In this document: piece after piece, positions 9,619-17,630 of the stretch | Position numbering within the stretch: position 1 is the first letter of the stretch | Layout of the letters: each line of letters starts with the position of its first letter | The notes under the pieces: generated by a model | Databases searched by the model: none | Seen by the model: only the letters and a program-made list of their open reading frames with translations | What the model was told of the DNA's origin: nothing | Made by a program: the position numbers and the translations under genes | Origin: Acetobacteraceae bacterium | Lineage (GTDB): Bacteria > Pseudomonadota > Alphaproteobacteria > Acetobacterales > Acetobacteraceae | Assembly: GCA_027487675.1 (NCBI GenBank) | Contig: JAIYDD010000270.1 | Location: 1 to 64,000 of the forward strand | DNA: 64,000 bases | Reading direction: 5' to 3'

Positions 9619-12279
9619 ATGCTGCGCCGCACCATGACCACCAAGCCCCTGCCCACCATCCGCTCCCGCTCCCGCCTGCGGGAGGAAGCGCTGTACCACC
9701 CCGACCATGTCGTGCTGGTCGCCGACCCGACGCTGCCGATGGCGCATCTGCTGGCCGCGAACCTCGCCGCCGGCGGCTTCGCGGGCCGGCTTTCCGTCGT
9801 GGGGATGGCGGCGGCGGGGCTCGAACAGGCGGCCTCGGTCGAGGCGCTGCCGGCGGCCCCCGATCTCGGCGTGCTGGCGCTGCCGCCGGAGGCGCTGGAG
9901 CCGGCGATGGCCGCGCTCGCCGCGCGCGGCTGCCAGGCGGCGCTGGTGCCCGGCGCGGCGCCCGATCTCGGCGCCATCTGCGCGCGGACCGGGCTGCGGG
10001 CGCTCGGCCAGGGCAGCTTCGGGATCTGCGTGCCGGGCATCGGGCTCAACGCCTCGCTGTCGCACCTGGCGCCCCGGCGCGGGCGGCTGGCGCTGGTCGG
10101 GCAATCCTCGGCGCTGGCGCGTGCCGTGCTGGACTGGGCCGAGGCCGAGAGCGTCGGCTTCAGCCATGTCATCGGCATCGGCGGCAATGCCGACCTCGGC
10201 TTCGCGCATGCGCTGGACTGGCTGTCGCGCGACCCGGGCACGGGCGCGGTGCTGCTCGACCTCCGGCGGATCAAGAACCGGCGGCTCTTCGTCTCGGCGG
10301 CCAAGGCGGCGGCGCGCACGCGCCCGGTGGTCGCGATCCGCGCCGGCGCGCGGCTGGAGGACGGGTCGGGCACGCCGGATGCCGTGATGGAAGCGGCGCT
10401 GCGCCGCGCCGGCGTGCTGCACGTGCAGGGGCTGGACGACCTGCTCTCCGCCGCCGAGACGCTGGCGCGGGTCAAGCTTTCGCCGCGCGGCGGGGCGGGG
10501 GACCGCATTGCCATCGTCTCCAACGCCAGCGGGCTGGCGCAGCTGGCGGCCGATGCGGTGCTGGGCGGCGGCGCGCGGCTGGCCACCCTGCCGGAGGAGG
10601 CGCTGGCCTCCCTCAAGGTCGGCCTGCCCGCCGGCTGGGCGGGGCGGAACCCGATCACCCTCGGCCCGCTGACCGGCACCGCGCTCGGCGAGGCGGCGGC
10701 GATGCTGGCCGCGCTGCCGCAGGTGGACACCGTGGTCGCGCTGCACGCCCCGGTCGCCGGCGAGAACCCGGAGACCATCGCCGCCTCGCTTTCCGCCGCC
10801 GCCAAGGCGACGCGCGCCGCGCCGGTCCTGGTCTGCTGGGCGGGCCAGGCGACCGCCGGCCCGCAGCGCGCCGCGCTGGCGCGCGCCGGGCTTGCCGTCT
10901 TCGCGACCCCCGAGGCCGCGGTGCGCGGCGCGCTGCACCTGTGGCACGACCGGCGCAACCGCGCGGCGGCGGCGGAACTGCCGGGGCGGCAGGTGCTGGC
11001 GCTGACGCCGGACCGCGACGCGGTGGCCGCGCTGTTCGCCCGCGTGCGCGCCGACGGACGGCTGAGCCTGACGGAGGACGAGGCGCTGTCGGTGCTGGCC
11101 GCCTATGGCATGCCGGTGGTGCCGGGGCGCATCGCGGCCGATGGCGCGGCGGCGGCCGCGGCGGCGGAGGCGCTGGGCTTCCCCGTCGTGCTGAAGCTCC
11201 GCAGCCCGGACATCGAGCGCAAGACGGAATTGGGCGGCGTCGCGCTCGGCCTGCGCAGCGCGGCCGCGGTGCGGGAAGCCGCGGTCTGGATGCTGGACGC
11301 CGCGACCCGCGCGCGGCCCGGGGCGCGGCTGGAGGGCTTCCTGGTGCAGCGCGAAGCCCCGCGCGGCCAGGAATTGCGCCTGCGCCTCGACGAGGATGCG
11401 ATGTTCGGCCCCTTCATCGGCTTCGGCCTGGGCGGCACCGCGGCCGATTTGCTGGGCGACGAGCAGGTGGATTTGCCGCCGCTGAACCGCACGCTGGCCC
11501 TCGACCTGATCGGCCGCACCCGCGCCGCGCGGCTGCTGCGCGGCTGGCGCGACCACCGCGCCGCCGACATCGAGGCGGTGGCCGAGGCGCTGGTCCGGCT
11601 GTCCCAGGTCGCGGTGGACTTCCCCGAGATCGCGGCCTTCGGGGTGAACCCCCTCTTCGCCGGGCCGGAGGGCGTGCTGGCGGTGGACGCGGCCTGCACG
11701 CTGCGCCCGGAAGGCCAGCGCGCGCTGCTCGCCATCCCGCCCTATCCCGAGGAATGGGTGGGCAGCTTCGCGACCAGGTCCGGCGAGGTGCTGGCCATCC
11801 GCCCGATCCGCCCCGAGGACGCCGAGGAGCACGGCGCCTTCGTCCGCCGCCTGTCGCCCGAGGACATACGCTGGCGCTTCTTCAGCCAGATCCGCGAATT
11901 GCCGCCGCAGCAGATCGCCCGCATGACGCAGCTCGATTACGACCGGGAGATGGCCTTCTGCGCCATCCGCCGCCATGCCGACGGCCGCGAGGAGCTGCTC
12001 GGCGTCTCCCGCCTGATCCGGGAGAATGACGGCGAGACCGGCGAATTCGCCGTGGTTGTGGACCGGCGGATGAAGGGGCAGGGGCTCGGCAAGCACCTGA
12101 TGCAGCGGCTGTTCGCCTGGGGCAAGGCGAACGGCATCCGCACCATCGCCGGCCAGGTGCTGGCGGACAACGCGCCGATGCTGGCCTTCGCGAAGGGGCT
12201 CGGCTTCGTGCTGAAGCGCAGCGCGGAGGATGAGGAGGTGTTCGACGTGCGCCGGCCGACGGTGCTGCCGGCGGGATAG
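9619..12279 (+). CDS. patZ: Acyl-CoA synthetase (NDP-forming)-like/GNAT acetyltransferase, PatZ type
   Basis: The protein has 886 residues, with an N-terminal CoA-binding and succinyl-CoA-synthetase-like part (about 1-450), an ATP-grasp domain (about 470-690) and a C-terminal GNAT domain (about 715-870) with the acetyl-CoA loop [11 protein letters not shown]. Both domain order and length match the E. coli protein lysine acetyltransferase PatZ, in which the ligase part is regulatory and the GNAT part acetylates lysines (for example of acetyl-CoA synthetase). An active acetate-CoA ligase cannot be excluded by eye. The start is ATG 9619 (GGAG just upstream) or ATG 9634. It is a single gene, divergent from the esterase. 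Confidence 0.87.
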   Translation: MLRRTMTTKPLPTIRSRSRLREEALYHPDHVVLVADPTLPMAHLLAANLAAGGFAGRLSVVGMAAAGLEQAASVEALPAAPDLGVLALPPEALEPAMAALAARGCQAALVPGAAPDLGAICARTGLRALGQGSFGICVPGIGLNASLSHLAPRRGRLALVGQSSALARAVLDWAEAESVGFSHVIGIGGNADLGFAHALDWLSRDPGTGAVLLDLRRIKNRRLFVSAAKAAARTRPVVAIRAGARLEDGSGTPDAVMEAALRRAGVLHVQGLDDLLSAAETLARVKLSPRGGAGDRIAIVSNASGLAQLAADAVLGGGARLATLPEEALASLKVGLPAGWAGRNPITLGPLTGTALGEAAAMLAALPQVDTVVALHAPVAGENPETIAASLSAAAKATRAAPVLVCWAGQATAGPQRAALARAGLAVFATPEAAVRGALHLWHDRRNRAAAAELPGRQVLALTPDRDAVAALFARVRADGRLSLTEDEALSVLAAYGMPVVPGRIAADGAAAAAAAEALGFPVVLKLRSPDIERKTELGGVALGLRSAAAVREAAVWMLDAATRARPGARLEGFLVQREAPRGQELRLRLDEDAMFGPFIGFGLGGTAADLLGDEQVDLPPLNRTLALDLIGRTRAARLLRGWRDHRAADIEAVAEALVRLSQVAVDFPEIAAFGVNPLFAGPEGVLAVDAACTLRPEGQRALLAIPPYPEEWVGSFATRSGEVLAIRPIRPEDAEEHGAFVRRLSPEDIRWRFFSQIRELPPQQIARMTQLDYDREMAFCAIRRHADGREELLGVSRLIRENDGETGEFAVVVDRRMKGQGLGKHLMQRLFAWGKANGIRTIAGQVLADNAPMLAFAKGLGFVLKRSAEDEEVFDVRRPTVLPAG

Positions 12280-12378
12280 AGCGTGATCGCCGAAGGGCGG
12301 AACGCCCGAAGGCGTGAATCACGCGGCATAACAATAGGCTGGACCATGATCGGCGATTCACTCCTCGCCGCTCGTGGT

Positions 12379-12605
12379 CTAGCAGGCTGCGGAAATTCGC
12401 CGGCTGAAGAAGGCAGCGGGAGGGCGCTGCCCTCCCGCACCCACCCGCCAGGAAACTGAGTTTCCTGGACCTTCCAGAAATTAACCAGATATATCAATAA
12501 CTAAGGGGAGGTGCAGGAACATCAGGTTCCTGCCGGGGTGCTCGAGGGGCGGAGCCCCTCGACCTTTCCCTTTGCGTCCCAGGGCGAATTTCCGCAGCCT
12601 GCTAG
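12379..12605. mobile_element. MITE-like element with 23-bp terminal inverted repeats
   Basis: The 410 bp between patZ and the XRE gene hold no gene. Positions 12379-12401 and 12583-12605 are perfect 23-bp inverted repeats whose outermost four bases read CTAG. The 227-bp element contains nested hairpins: GGGAGGGC/GCCCTCCC near 12418-12437, CAGGAAACT/AGTTTCCTG at about 12450-12469, GCAGGAAC/GTTCCTGC near 12512-12532, and CGAGGGGC/GCCCCTCG near 12542-12561. An AT-rich core lies at about 12475-12508. No coding potential is seen. This is the structure of a non-autonomous transposable element; CTAG could be a target duplication. To its left, 12280-12378 hold another imperfect palindrome (GCGTGAT..ATCACGC). 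Confidence 0.6.
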
Positions 12606-12689
12606 GCGGCGGGGCCGGGCGGGGGGGCGCCTCGCCCTGACCCTCTTCCCCCGACTTGGCTGGCGAGGGGAGCGGCGGCGGCCGGCGGG

Positions 12690-13562
12690 TCAGCCCGCCG
12701 CCTTGATCATCTCCCGGATCCGGGCGGCGGCGGCGGCGCCCTTCAGCGCGTCGCGCCAGGCGCCTTCCGCCACGCGCTGGTGGGCGGCCACCGCCTCATC
12801 CGCCGCGGTGATGGAGGCGACGCCGATGCCGCCATGCGGGGGCGTGTCCGGCGCGAAGGGGCCGGCGATGACATGCGCGCGGTCGCGGCCGCGCAGCACC
12901 ATGAAGGGGCAGGCGGGCTCGACCCCGGCGGCGAGCCCGATCTGCAGGCCGATGGGCACGCTCTCGGCCAGGTTGGCCAGCTGCTCCGCCTCGGTCCGCG
13001 CGGCGGCGAGGCAGCGCTGGCGGGTGCGTTCGGGCACCGGCAGGCCGGCGGCGACACCTTCGGAGAGGAAGCGCGTCAGCGCGCCCTCGCCCAGGATGGC
13101 GATGATGTTCGGCCGGCGGGAGGCGTGCAGCTTCTTCCGCGCGACGAGCAGGCCGAGCGCCTGGTCGGTGACGGCGCGGGCGGAGACGCGTTCCTGCGAC
13201 GAATCGGCCGCTTCGGTCCAGGCCTCGGCCAGCGCGCCGTCGAAGGCGTCGGAGGTGGTCTGGTAGCAGGTGGCGCCGCCGACGAGCAGGATCTGGTCGG
13301 CCTGTTCCTCGACCTGGCGCAGGCGCTCGATGAAGGCGATGGGGCGGCTGAAATACTCCACGCCGATCCCGAGCAGCGACAGGGGGGAGATCTTCAGCAG
13401 CTCCGCCAGTCGCCGGATGGTGTCCAGCTTGATGACCTCGCCCTTCTCGTAGCGGTAGAGCGCGGCGCGGGAGACGCCGAGCCGGGCGGCGATCTCCTCC
13501 GCGCGCAGTCCCGATTCGAGCCGGTAGGCGCGCAACTGCTGACCGATATCGGCGAAGCGCAT
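12690..13562 (-). CDS. XRE-family transcriptional regulator
   Basis: This 290-residue protein has an N-terminal Cro/C1-type helix-turn-helix (about residues 7-60, with LRAEEIAARLGVSRAALYRY and GEVIKLDTIRRLAELL). A long C-terminal region lacks any domain I recognise and may be a ligand-sensing part. It is encoded in the same direction as, and downstream of, garR across 192 bp. That makes it a candidate regulator of the glycerate-forming genes garR and hyi, though this rests only on position. A perfect small palindrome at 13608-13620 lies about 46 bases before its start and could be its own operator. Confidence 0.8.
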   Translation of the reverse strand: MRFADIGQQLRAYRLESGLRAEEIAARLGVSRAALYRYEKGEVIKLDTIRRLAELLKISPLSLLGIGVEYFSRPIAFIERLRQVEEQADQILLVGGATCYQTTSDAFDGALAEAWTEAADSSQERVSARAVTDQALGLLVARKKLHASRRPNIIAILGEGALTRFLSEGVAAGLPVPERTRQRCLAAARTEAEQLANLAESVPIGLQIGLAAGVEPACPFMVLRGRDRAHVIAGPFAPDTPPHGGIGVASITAADEAVAAHQRVAEGAWRDALKGAAAAARIREMIKAAG

Positions 13563-13607
13563 GCAACCCCCTGGCAGTGTCCACTCGTGGCTTCAACCCA
13601 GCTTCGG

Positions 13608-13620
13608 GAGACGGTGTCTC
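13608..13620. promoter_or_regulatory. Palindrome GAGACGGTGTCTC upstream of the XRE gene
   Basis: This is a perfect 5-bp inverted repeat with a 3-bp centre, placed 46-58 bases before the XRE start codon. It is short enough to occur by chance. As an autoregulatory operator it is only a proposal. Confidence 0.3.
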
Positions 13621-13701
13621 ATCCGCTGGTCCAGGAGTGTTTTTGCGCGACCGCGCGCGGCAAATCAACAGTGAAATGGCACTCCCGATCGGCGGGAGGG
13701 T

Positions 13702-13742
13702 CGCCGCACCGCACGACCCCAGGTTGTGAGGGCCGTGCGGCG
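13702..13742 (-). terminator. Possible hairpin downstream of garR
   Basis: CGCCGCAC (13702-13709) and GTGCGGCG (13735-13742) form an 8-bp inverted repeat just past the garR stop codon. The 25-nt loop is long and no T-run follows, so terminator activity is uncertain. Confidence 0.3.
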
Positions 13743-13754
13743 CGGACGACGTGC

Positions 13755-14645
13755 TCAGGCGTCGGGCGCCACCTTGTGCGCGGCCATCGCCTCCAGCGCC
13801 TTGACCATGCCGGAATGGTCCCAGCCCTTGCCGCCCAGCGCCGCGCAGGCGGCGAAGATCTGCTGGGTGGAGGCGGTGTTGGGCAGCGCGACGCCCAGTT
13901 CCCGCCCGGCCTGGAGGGCCAGGTTCAGGTCCTTCTGGTGCAGCTCGATCCGGAAGCCGGGGTTGAAGGTGCGCTTGATCATGCGCTCCCCGTGCAGTTC
14001 CAGGATGCGGCTGGTGGCGAGGCCGCCCATCAGCGCCTGGCGGACCTTGGCGGGGTCGGCGCCGGCCTTGGAGGCGAAGACCAGCGCCTCGGCCACCGCC
14101 TCGATCGTCAGCGCCACGATGATCTGGTTGGCGACCTTGCAGGTCTGGCCGGCGCCGTTCTCGGTGCCGACGAGGGTGATGTTCTTGCCCATCTTCTCGA
14201 AGACCGGCAGCGCCCGGTCGAAGGCCGCCTGCGGGCCGCCGACCATGATGGTCAGCGCGGCGTTCTTCGCGCCGACCTCGCCGCCGGAGACGGGGGCGTC
14301 GAGGTAGTCGCAGCCCAGCGCGTTGATCTTCTGGGCAAAAGCCTTTGTGGCGGTCGGGCTGATCGAGGACATGTCGATCACCAGCTTGCCGGGCGAGAGG
14401 CCCTCCGCCACGCCGGCCGTGCCGAACAGCACGGCTTCGACATCGGGGGTGTCGGGGACCATGGTGATGACGATGTCGGTCGCGGCGGCGACGGCGGCGG
14501 CGGTGGGGGCCACGGCGAAATTCGCGCGGTCCTCCGGCGTGAGGGAGGCGCGTTCGACGACGGTGACCTCGTGGCCGGCCGCCTTGAGATGGCCGGCCAT
14601 GGGGCGGCCCATGATGCCGAGGCCGATGAAGCCGATCTTGGACAT
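13755..14645 (-). CDS. garR: 2-hydroxy-3-oxopropionate (tartronate semialdehyde) reductase
   Basis: This 296-residue member of the beta-hydroxyacid dehydrogenase family has the Rossmann motif GFIGLGIMGRPMAGHL (5-20), the substrate motif DAPVSGG (116-122) and the catalytic Lys170 in GAGQTCKVANQ. It reduces tartronate semialdehyde to D-glycerate with NAD(P)H. With the hydroxypyruvate isomerase encoded about 1 kb upstream on the same strand it completes a route from hydroxypyruvate or glyoxylate-derived C3 units to glycerate; glyoxylate carboligase is not in the window. The two genes are separated by a toxin-antitoxin pair. Length and motifs match GarR/GlxR well. Confidence 0.92.
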   Translation of the reverse strand: MSKIGFIGLGIMGRPMAGHLKAAGHEVTVVERASLTPEDRANFAVAPTAAAVAAATDIVITMVPDTPDVEAVLFGTAGVAEGLSPGKLVIDMSSISPTATKAFAQKINALGCDYLDAPVSGGEVGAKNAALTIMVGGPQAAFDRALPVFEKMGKNITLVGTENGAGQTCKVANQIIVALTIEAVAEALVFASKAGADPAKVRQALMGGLATSRILELHGERMIKRTFNPGFRIELHQKDLNLALQAGRELGVALPNTASTQQIFAACAALGGKGWDHSGMVKALEAMAAHKVAPDA

Positions 14646-14678
14646 GGTTGTGGTTCCTTCCTGGGGAGGGCGGGCGGC

Positions 14679-14784
14679 TCAGAGGCTGTGAAAAAATCGA
14701 GCTTGAGCACGAATGCCCGTTGATATCGCGGGCGTTTTCCTGGCGGGTTCGGCGCTTTCGGGCATTCGTTCACAAGCTCTCAGG
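14679..14784 (-). repeat. Palindromic ~105-bp element, copy B, terminator-like
   Basis: A 21-bp inverted repeat (14699-14719 with 14759-14779, three mismatches, perfect over CGAATGCCCG/CGGGCATTCG) is followed on the minus strand by GATTTTTTC, so it resembles an intrinsic terminator behind the toxin gene. It is homologous along its whole length to the element at 6485-6589. The toxin's TGA stop (14780-14782) is the first triplet of the element, exactly as for the PotB-like gene in copy A. Confidence 0.65.
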
Positions 14785-15205
14785 CGGCGCGCCAGGGGTT
14801 GATGAGGGGCAGGCCGCAGCCTGCGAAGCCGTCGGTGTCCCGCGTCGCGATGGCGGCGGCGCCGGCCGCGCGGGCGGCGGCGGCGATCATCGCATCGGGC
14901 ATGGAGGCGGCGCGGCCGGCCGCGCGGCGGGCGGCGAGGAAGGTGGCATAGTGCGGCGCGGCGGTGCTGCCGAAGGGCAGGATGCGGTCGGCGAAGCGCT
15001 TGGCGAAGACGGCCTCCACCGACGCGGCCAGGTCGTCGCGGCGCTTTCCCTGCGGCATCCGCGCGACGCCGAAGCGCATCTCCGCCTCCGTCACGGTTGT
15101 GGTCACGAAGCTGTCGTCCGGCACCGTCGCGGCCCAGGCGAGCAGCGTCGGGTCGGGGGTGGCGCGCAACAATTCGGACAGCACGTTGGTGTCCAGCACG
15201 ATCAT
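14780..15205 (-). CDS. fitB: PIN-domain toxin (VapC/FitB type)
   Basis: This 141-residue PIN-domain ribonuclease has its acidic residues in place: Asp5 (VLDTN), Glu40/Glu42 (TEAEMRFG), Asp104 (MPDAMIAA) and Asp123/Asp125 (TRDTDGF). These form the Mg-binding site of VapC-type RNases. It overlaps the antitoxin gene by four bases (ATGA), the usual translational coupling in type II modules. The protein lies closest in appearance to FitB. No truncation is evident, so the toxin should be functional. Targets are unknown; tRNA or rRNA cleavage is typical of the family. Confidence 0.9.
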   Translation of the reverse strand: MIVLDTNVLSELLRATPDPTLLAWAATVPDDSFVTTTVTEAEMRFGVARMPQGKRRDDLAASVEAVFAKRFADRILPFGSTAAPHYATFLAARRAAGRAASMPDAMIAAAARAAGAAAIATRDTDGFAGCGLPLINPWRAA

Positions 15206-15498
15206 CGCGGCGGCTCGGCATCCGGGCCGTCGAACGCCGCGAAATCGGGGCCGGTGAAGTCCGGCGGCTCGCGCGTGGGTTCGCGCGGCGGCAGGTCGAT
15301 GTCGATGGGGCCGAACTCCTCGACGAAGCTGCGCATCGCCTCGGCAAGGCTCTGGCCCGGGGCCGGCGATTCGGCGGTGAGGGCGCCGCGCAGGATCACC
15401 CGCGCCTCCTCCTCCATGGACCTGCCGTGGCGGGCGGCGCGCAGGCGCAGCGACGCCTTCAGCCGGTCGTCGAGGTTGCGGATGGTCAGGCTGCCCAT
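15202..15498 (-). CDS. fitA: FitA-like ribbon-helix-helix antitoxin
   Basis: This 98-residue protein has an N-terminal ribbon-helix-helix of the FitA kind (SLTIRNLDDRLKASLRLRAA, then HGRSMEEEARVIL). Its acidic, proline-rich C-terminus would bind the toxin groove. The chosen ATG at 15498 starts directly at the RHH fold; an earlier in-frame ATG at 15549 lies beyond the operator palindrome and is unlikely. FitA proteins bind inverted repeats in their own promoter. The perfect palindrome at 15532-15565, 34 bases upstream, fits that role. Confidence 0.88.
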   Translation of the reverse strand: MGSLTIRNLDDRLKASLRLRAARHGRSMEEEARVILRGALTAESPAPGQSLAEAMRSFVEEFGPIDIDLPPREPTREPPDFTGPDFAAFDGPDAEPPR

Positions 15499-15531
15499 GG
15501 TCTGCTCCGCCGGGACCCGGAAGATGGGCCG

Positions 15532-15565
15532 GCGATGCATGCAATGCAATCAATGCATGCATCGC
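15532..15565. promoter_or_regulatory. Probable FitA operator, 12-bp perfect inverted repeat
   Basis: GCGATGCATGCA (15532-15543) and TGCATGCATCGC (15554-15565) are perfect inverted arms around a 10-bp spacer that itself repeats TGCA. The site sits between the hyi stop (15580) and the fitA start (15498), where an autoregulating antitoxin would bind. RHH antitoxins recognise such repeats; the assignment is by position and symmetry. Confidence 0.65.
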
Positions 15566-15579
15566 GCCTTCCGCCGCTA

Positions 15580-16359
15580 TCAGCCCTTGTAGGGCGCGAA
15601 CCAGCCGAGGCCGGCCACCGTCTCGCCGGCCGGCTTGTATTCGCAGCCGATCCAGCCGCGGAAGCCGAGCGCGTCGATCCTGCCGAAGACGAAGGGCCAG
15701 TTGACCTCGCCGGTGCCGGGCTCGTTGCGGCCGGGATTGTCGGCGACCTGCATGTGGGCGATCAGCGGCAGGTGCTTCTCGACGCGCTTGACCAGGTCGC
15801 CCTCGGTGATCTGGCAGTGATACAGGTCGAACTGCATGCCGACCTTCTCGGGGCCGACCGCGTTGATGATGGCCGCGGCCTGGTCGGTGGTGTTCAGGAA
15901 GAAGCCCGGGATGTCGCGGTGGTTGATCGGCTCGATCACGCACTTCACCCCGGCCTGCATGGCGAGTTCGCCCGCCCAGGCCAGGTTCTCGGCCAGCACC
16001 GCCGTCATGGTGTCGTGCGCCGCGCCGGCGGGCTTCAGGCCGGACATGACATGGATGCGCGGGCAGGACAGCGCCGCGGCGTAGTCCAGCGCCTTGCGGA
16101 AGCCTTCGCGGAATTCCGCCTGGCGGCCGGGCAGGGCGGCGTTGCCGCGCTCGCCGGCCGCCCAGTCGCCGGGGGGCGCGTTGAACAGCACCTGCGACAG
16201 GCCGTGGTCCTTCAGGCGGGTCGCGATCTCAGCGGCGGGGAAGTCGTAGGGGAAGAGGAACTCCACGGCCTTGAAGCCGGCGGAGGCGGCCGCGCCGAAG
16301 CGGTCGAGGAAGGGCATCTCGGTGAACATCATCGAGATGTTGGCGGCGAAGCGCGGCAT
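15580..16359 (-). CDS. hyi: Hydroxypyruvate isomerase
   Basis: This 259-residue TIM-barrel protein of the AP-endonuclease-2/xylose-isomerase superfamily has the Hyi motifs EFLFPYDFPAAEI, GERGNAALPGRQ, EPINHRDIPGFFL (metal-binding Glu) and QFDLYHCQ..EGD. Its length equals E. coli Hyi. It interconverts hydroxypyruvate and tartronate semialdehyde, the substrate of GarR encoded downstream. It is first in the minus-strand series hyi-fitA-fitB-garR. The 103 bp before its start separate it from the divergent AI-2E gene and probably contain its promoter. Confidence 0.92.
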   Translation of the reverse strand: MPRFAANISMMFTEMPFLDRFGAAASAGFKAVEFLFPYDFPAAEIATRLKDHGLSQVLFNAPPGDWAAGERGNAALPGRQAEFREGFRKALDYAAALSCPRIHVMSGLKPAGAAHDTMTAVLAENLAWAGELAMQAGVKCVIEPINHRDIPGFFLNTTDQAAAIINAVGPEKVGMQFDLYHCQITEGDLVKRVEKHLPLIAHMQVADNPGRNEPGTGEVNWPFVFGRIDALGFRGWIGCEYKPAGETVAGLGWFAPYKG

Positions 16360-16462
16360 GCTGGGTGGTCTCCGTCCCTGGTTGCGGGCGTGATGCCCCG
16401 TGGCGCCGGGCCCGGCAAGGGTGGCGTGCGCCGGCCCGGCCGTTGCGCTAGGCTTCGCGCAG

Positions 16463-17536
16463 ATGGATGCCGATCCCCTCCGCCCCGCCCGGGTGCTCGG
16501 GCTGACCGCGCTGGCGCTGCTGGCGGCGGGCTGCTTCCTGGTGCTGCGGCCCTTCGTCTCGGCGCTGCTCTGGGCGGGGATCCTGGCCTTCACCACCTGG
16601 CCGGCCTTCCGCCTGCTGCGGGAGAGGCTGGGGATGTCGCCCGGCTGGGCCGCCTTCGTCATGGTGCTGGCCGAGTTCCTGCTGATCGGCCTGCCGATCG
16701 CCTTCGCCGCCCCGATCAGCCGGGAGGACGTGGAGGCGCTGCGGGCGGGGGTGGAGGGCATGCTGACCTCCGGCATGCCGAACCTGGCCGCCTTCCTGGG
16801 CGGGCTGCCGGTGGTCGGGCCCTGGCTCGGCGACTGGGCGGCCGGGTTCGACGCGACGGTGGAGGGGCTGACCGCCGCGATCCGGCCCTATGCGGGGACC
16901 ATCGCGCAGAACCTGCTGGCGATCCTGCTGGCGGTGCTGTCCGGCATCGCGGAGCTGCTGCTGGCGATCTTCCTGGCCTTCTTCTTCTACCGCGACGGCC
17001 CGCGCATGGCGCAGGTGGCCGAGCAGGCGATGGAGCGGCTGGCCGGCCCGCGGGCGCGGCGGCTGCTGGTGCTGACCGGCAACGTCACGCGCGGCGTGGT
17101 CTATGGGCTGCTGGGCACGGCCATCGTGCAGGGGGCGATGACGGCCTTCGGCCTGTGGATCGTCGGCATCCCGCAGCCGGTGCTGCTGGGCGTGGTGGCG
17201 GGCGTCATCTCCATCCTGCCCGTCGGTGCGCCGGTGGTCTGGATTCCCGCCACGATCTGGCTGTTCGCGCAGGGCGAATGGGGGTGGGGGATCTTCATGG
17301 GGCTCTACGGGGCCTTCGGGATCTCCTCGGTCGACAACGTCATCCGGCCCTGGCTGATCAGCCGCGGCGCGGACCTGCCGCTGCTGCTGACGCTGCTGGG
17401 CGCCATCGGCGGCGTGCTGGCCTTCGGCTTCCTCGGCCTGTTCCTTGGGCCGGTGCTGCTCGCGGTGGGCTACACGCTGCTCAGGGACTGGGCGACGGAG
17501 GCGCCGAAGCCGCCGGCGCCGGGGCAGGGAGCCTGA
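16463..17536 (+). CDS. AI-2E family transporter
   Basis: This 357-residue polytopic membrane protein has two N-terminal hydrophobic segments, a central hydrophilic stretch (about 80-140) and a cluster of C-terminal membrane segments with motifs such as FFYRDGPRM and SSVDNVIRPWLIS. These are typical of the AI-2E/YhhT/PerM family. Members export autoinducer-2 or act in Na+(K+)/H+ exchange, so the substrate is not predictable. ATG 16463 starts just before the first membrane segment. A decayed relative lies at 43354-43985. Confidence 0.88.
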   Translation: MDADPLRPARVLGLTALALLAAGCFLVLRPFVSALLWAGILAFTTWPAFRLLRERLGMSPGWAAFVMVLAEFLLIGLPIAFAAPISREDVEALRAGVEGMLTSGMPNLAAFLGGLPVVGPWLGDWAAGFDATVEGLTAAIRPYAGTIAQNLLAILLAVLSGIAELLLAIFLAFFFYRDGPRMAQVAEQAMERLAGPRARRLLVLTGNVTRGVVYGLLGTAIVQGAMTAFGLWIVGIPQPVLLGVVAGVISILPVGAPVVWIPATIWLFAQGEWGWGIFMGLYGAFGISSVDNVIRPWLISRGADLPLLLTLLGAIGGVLAFGFLGLFLGPVLLAVGYTLLRDWATEAPKPPAPGQGA

Positions 17537-17590
17537 ATCGCGGGCTTTCCCGACCGGGCAGGCCGGGATATTGCAGCCTGGCGACGGGGA

Positions 17591-17608
17591 GGCGGGCAGA
17601 GACCCGCC
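17591..17608 (+). promoter_or_regulatory. Hairpin in the leader of the first dipeptide-type ABC operon
   Basis: GGCGGG/CCCGCC forms a 6-bp stem with a 6-nt loop in the 94 bp between the AI-2E gene and the binding-protein gene. It could end the first transcript or structure the leader of the second. Confidence 0.3.
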
Positions 17609-17630
17609 GGCGATCGGGAGATCACCGAAG

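Noticed and set aside
9463-12096. 877-residue open frame on the minus strand opposite patZ
   Set aside because: The plus strand encodes a complete PatZ-type protein with clear motifs; the opposite frame is Arg/Gln/Ala-rich and motif-free.
14780-15943. Single long minus-strand protein fusing part of hyi to the PIN toxin
   Set aside because: Only the last 141 residues match a PIN domain; the upstream part reads hyi and fitA in a wrong frame. ATG 15205 overlaps the antitoxin stop as expected.
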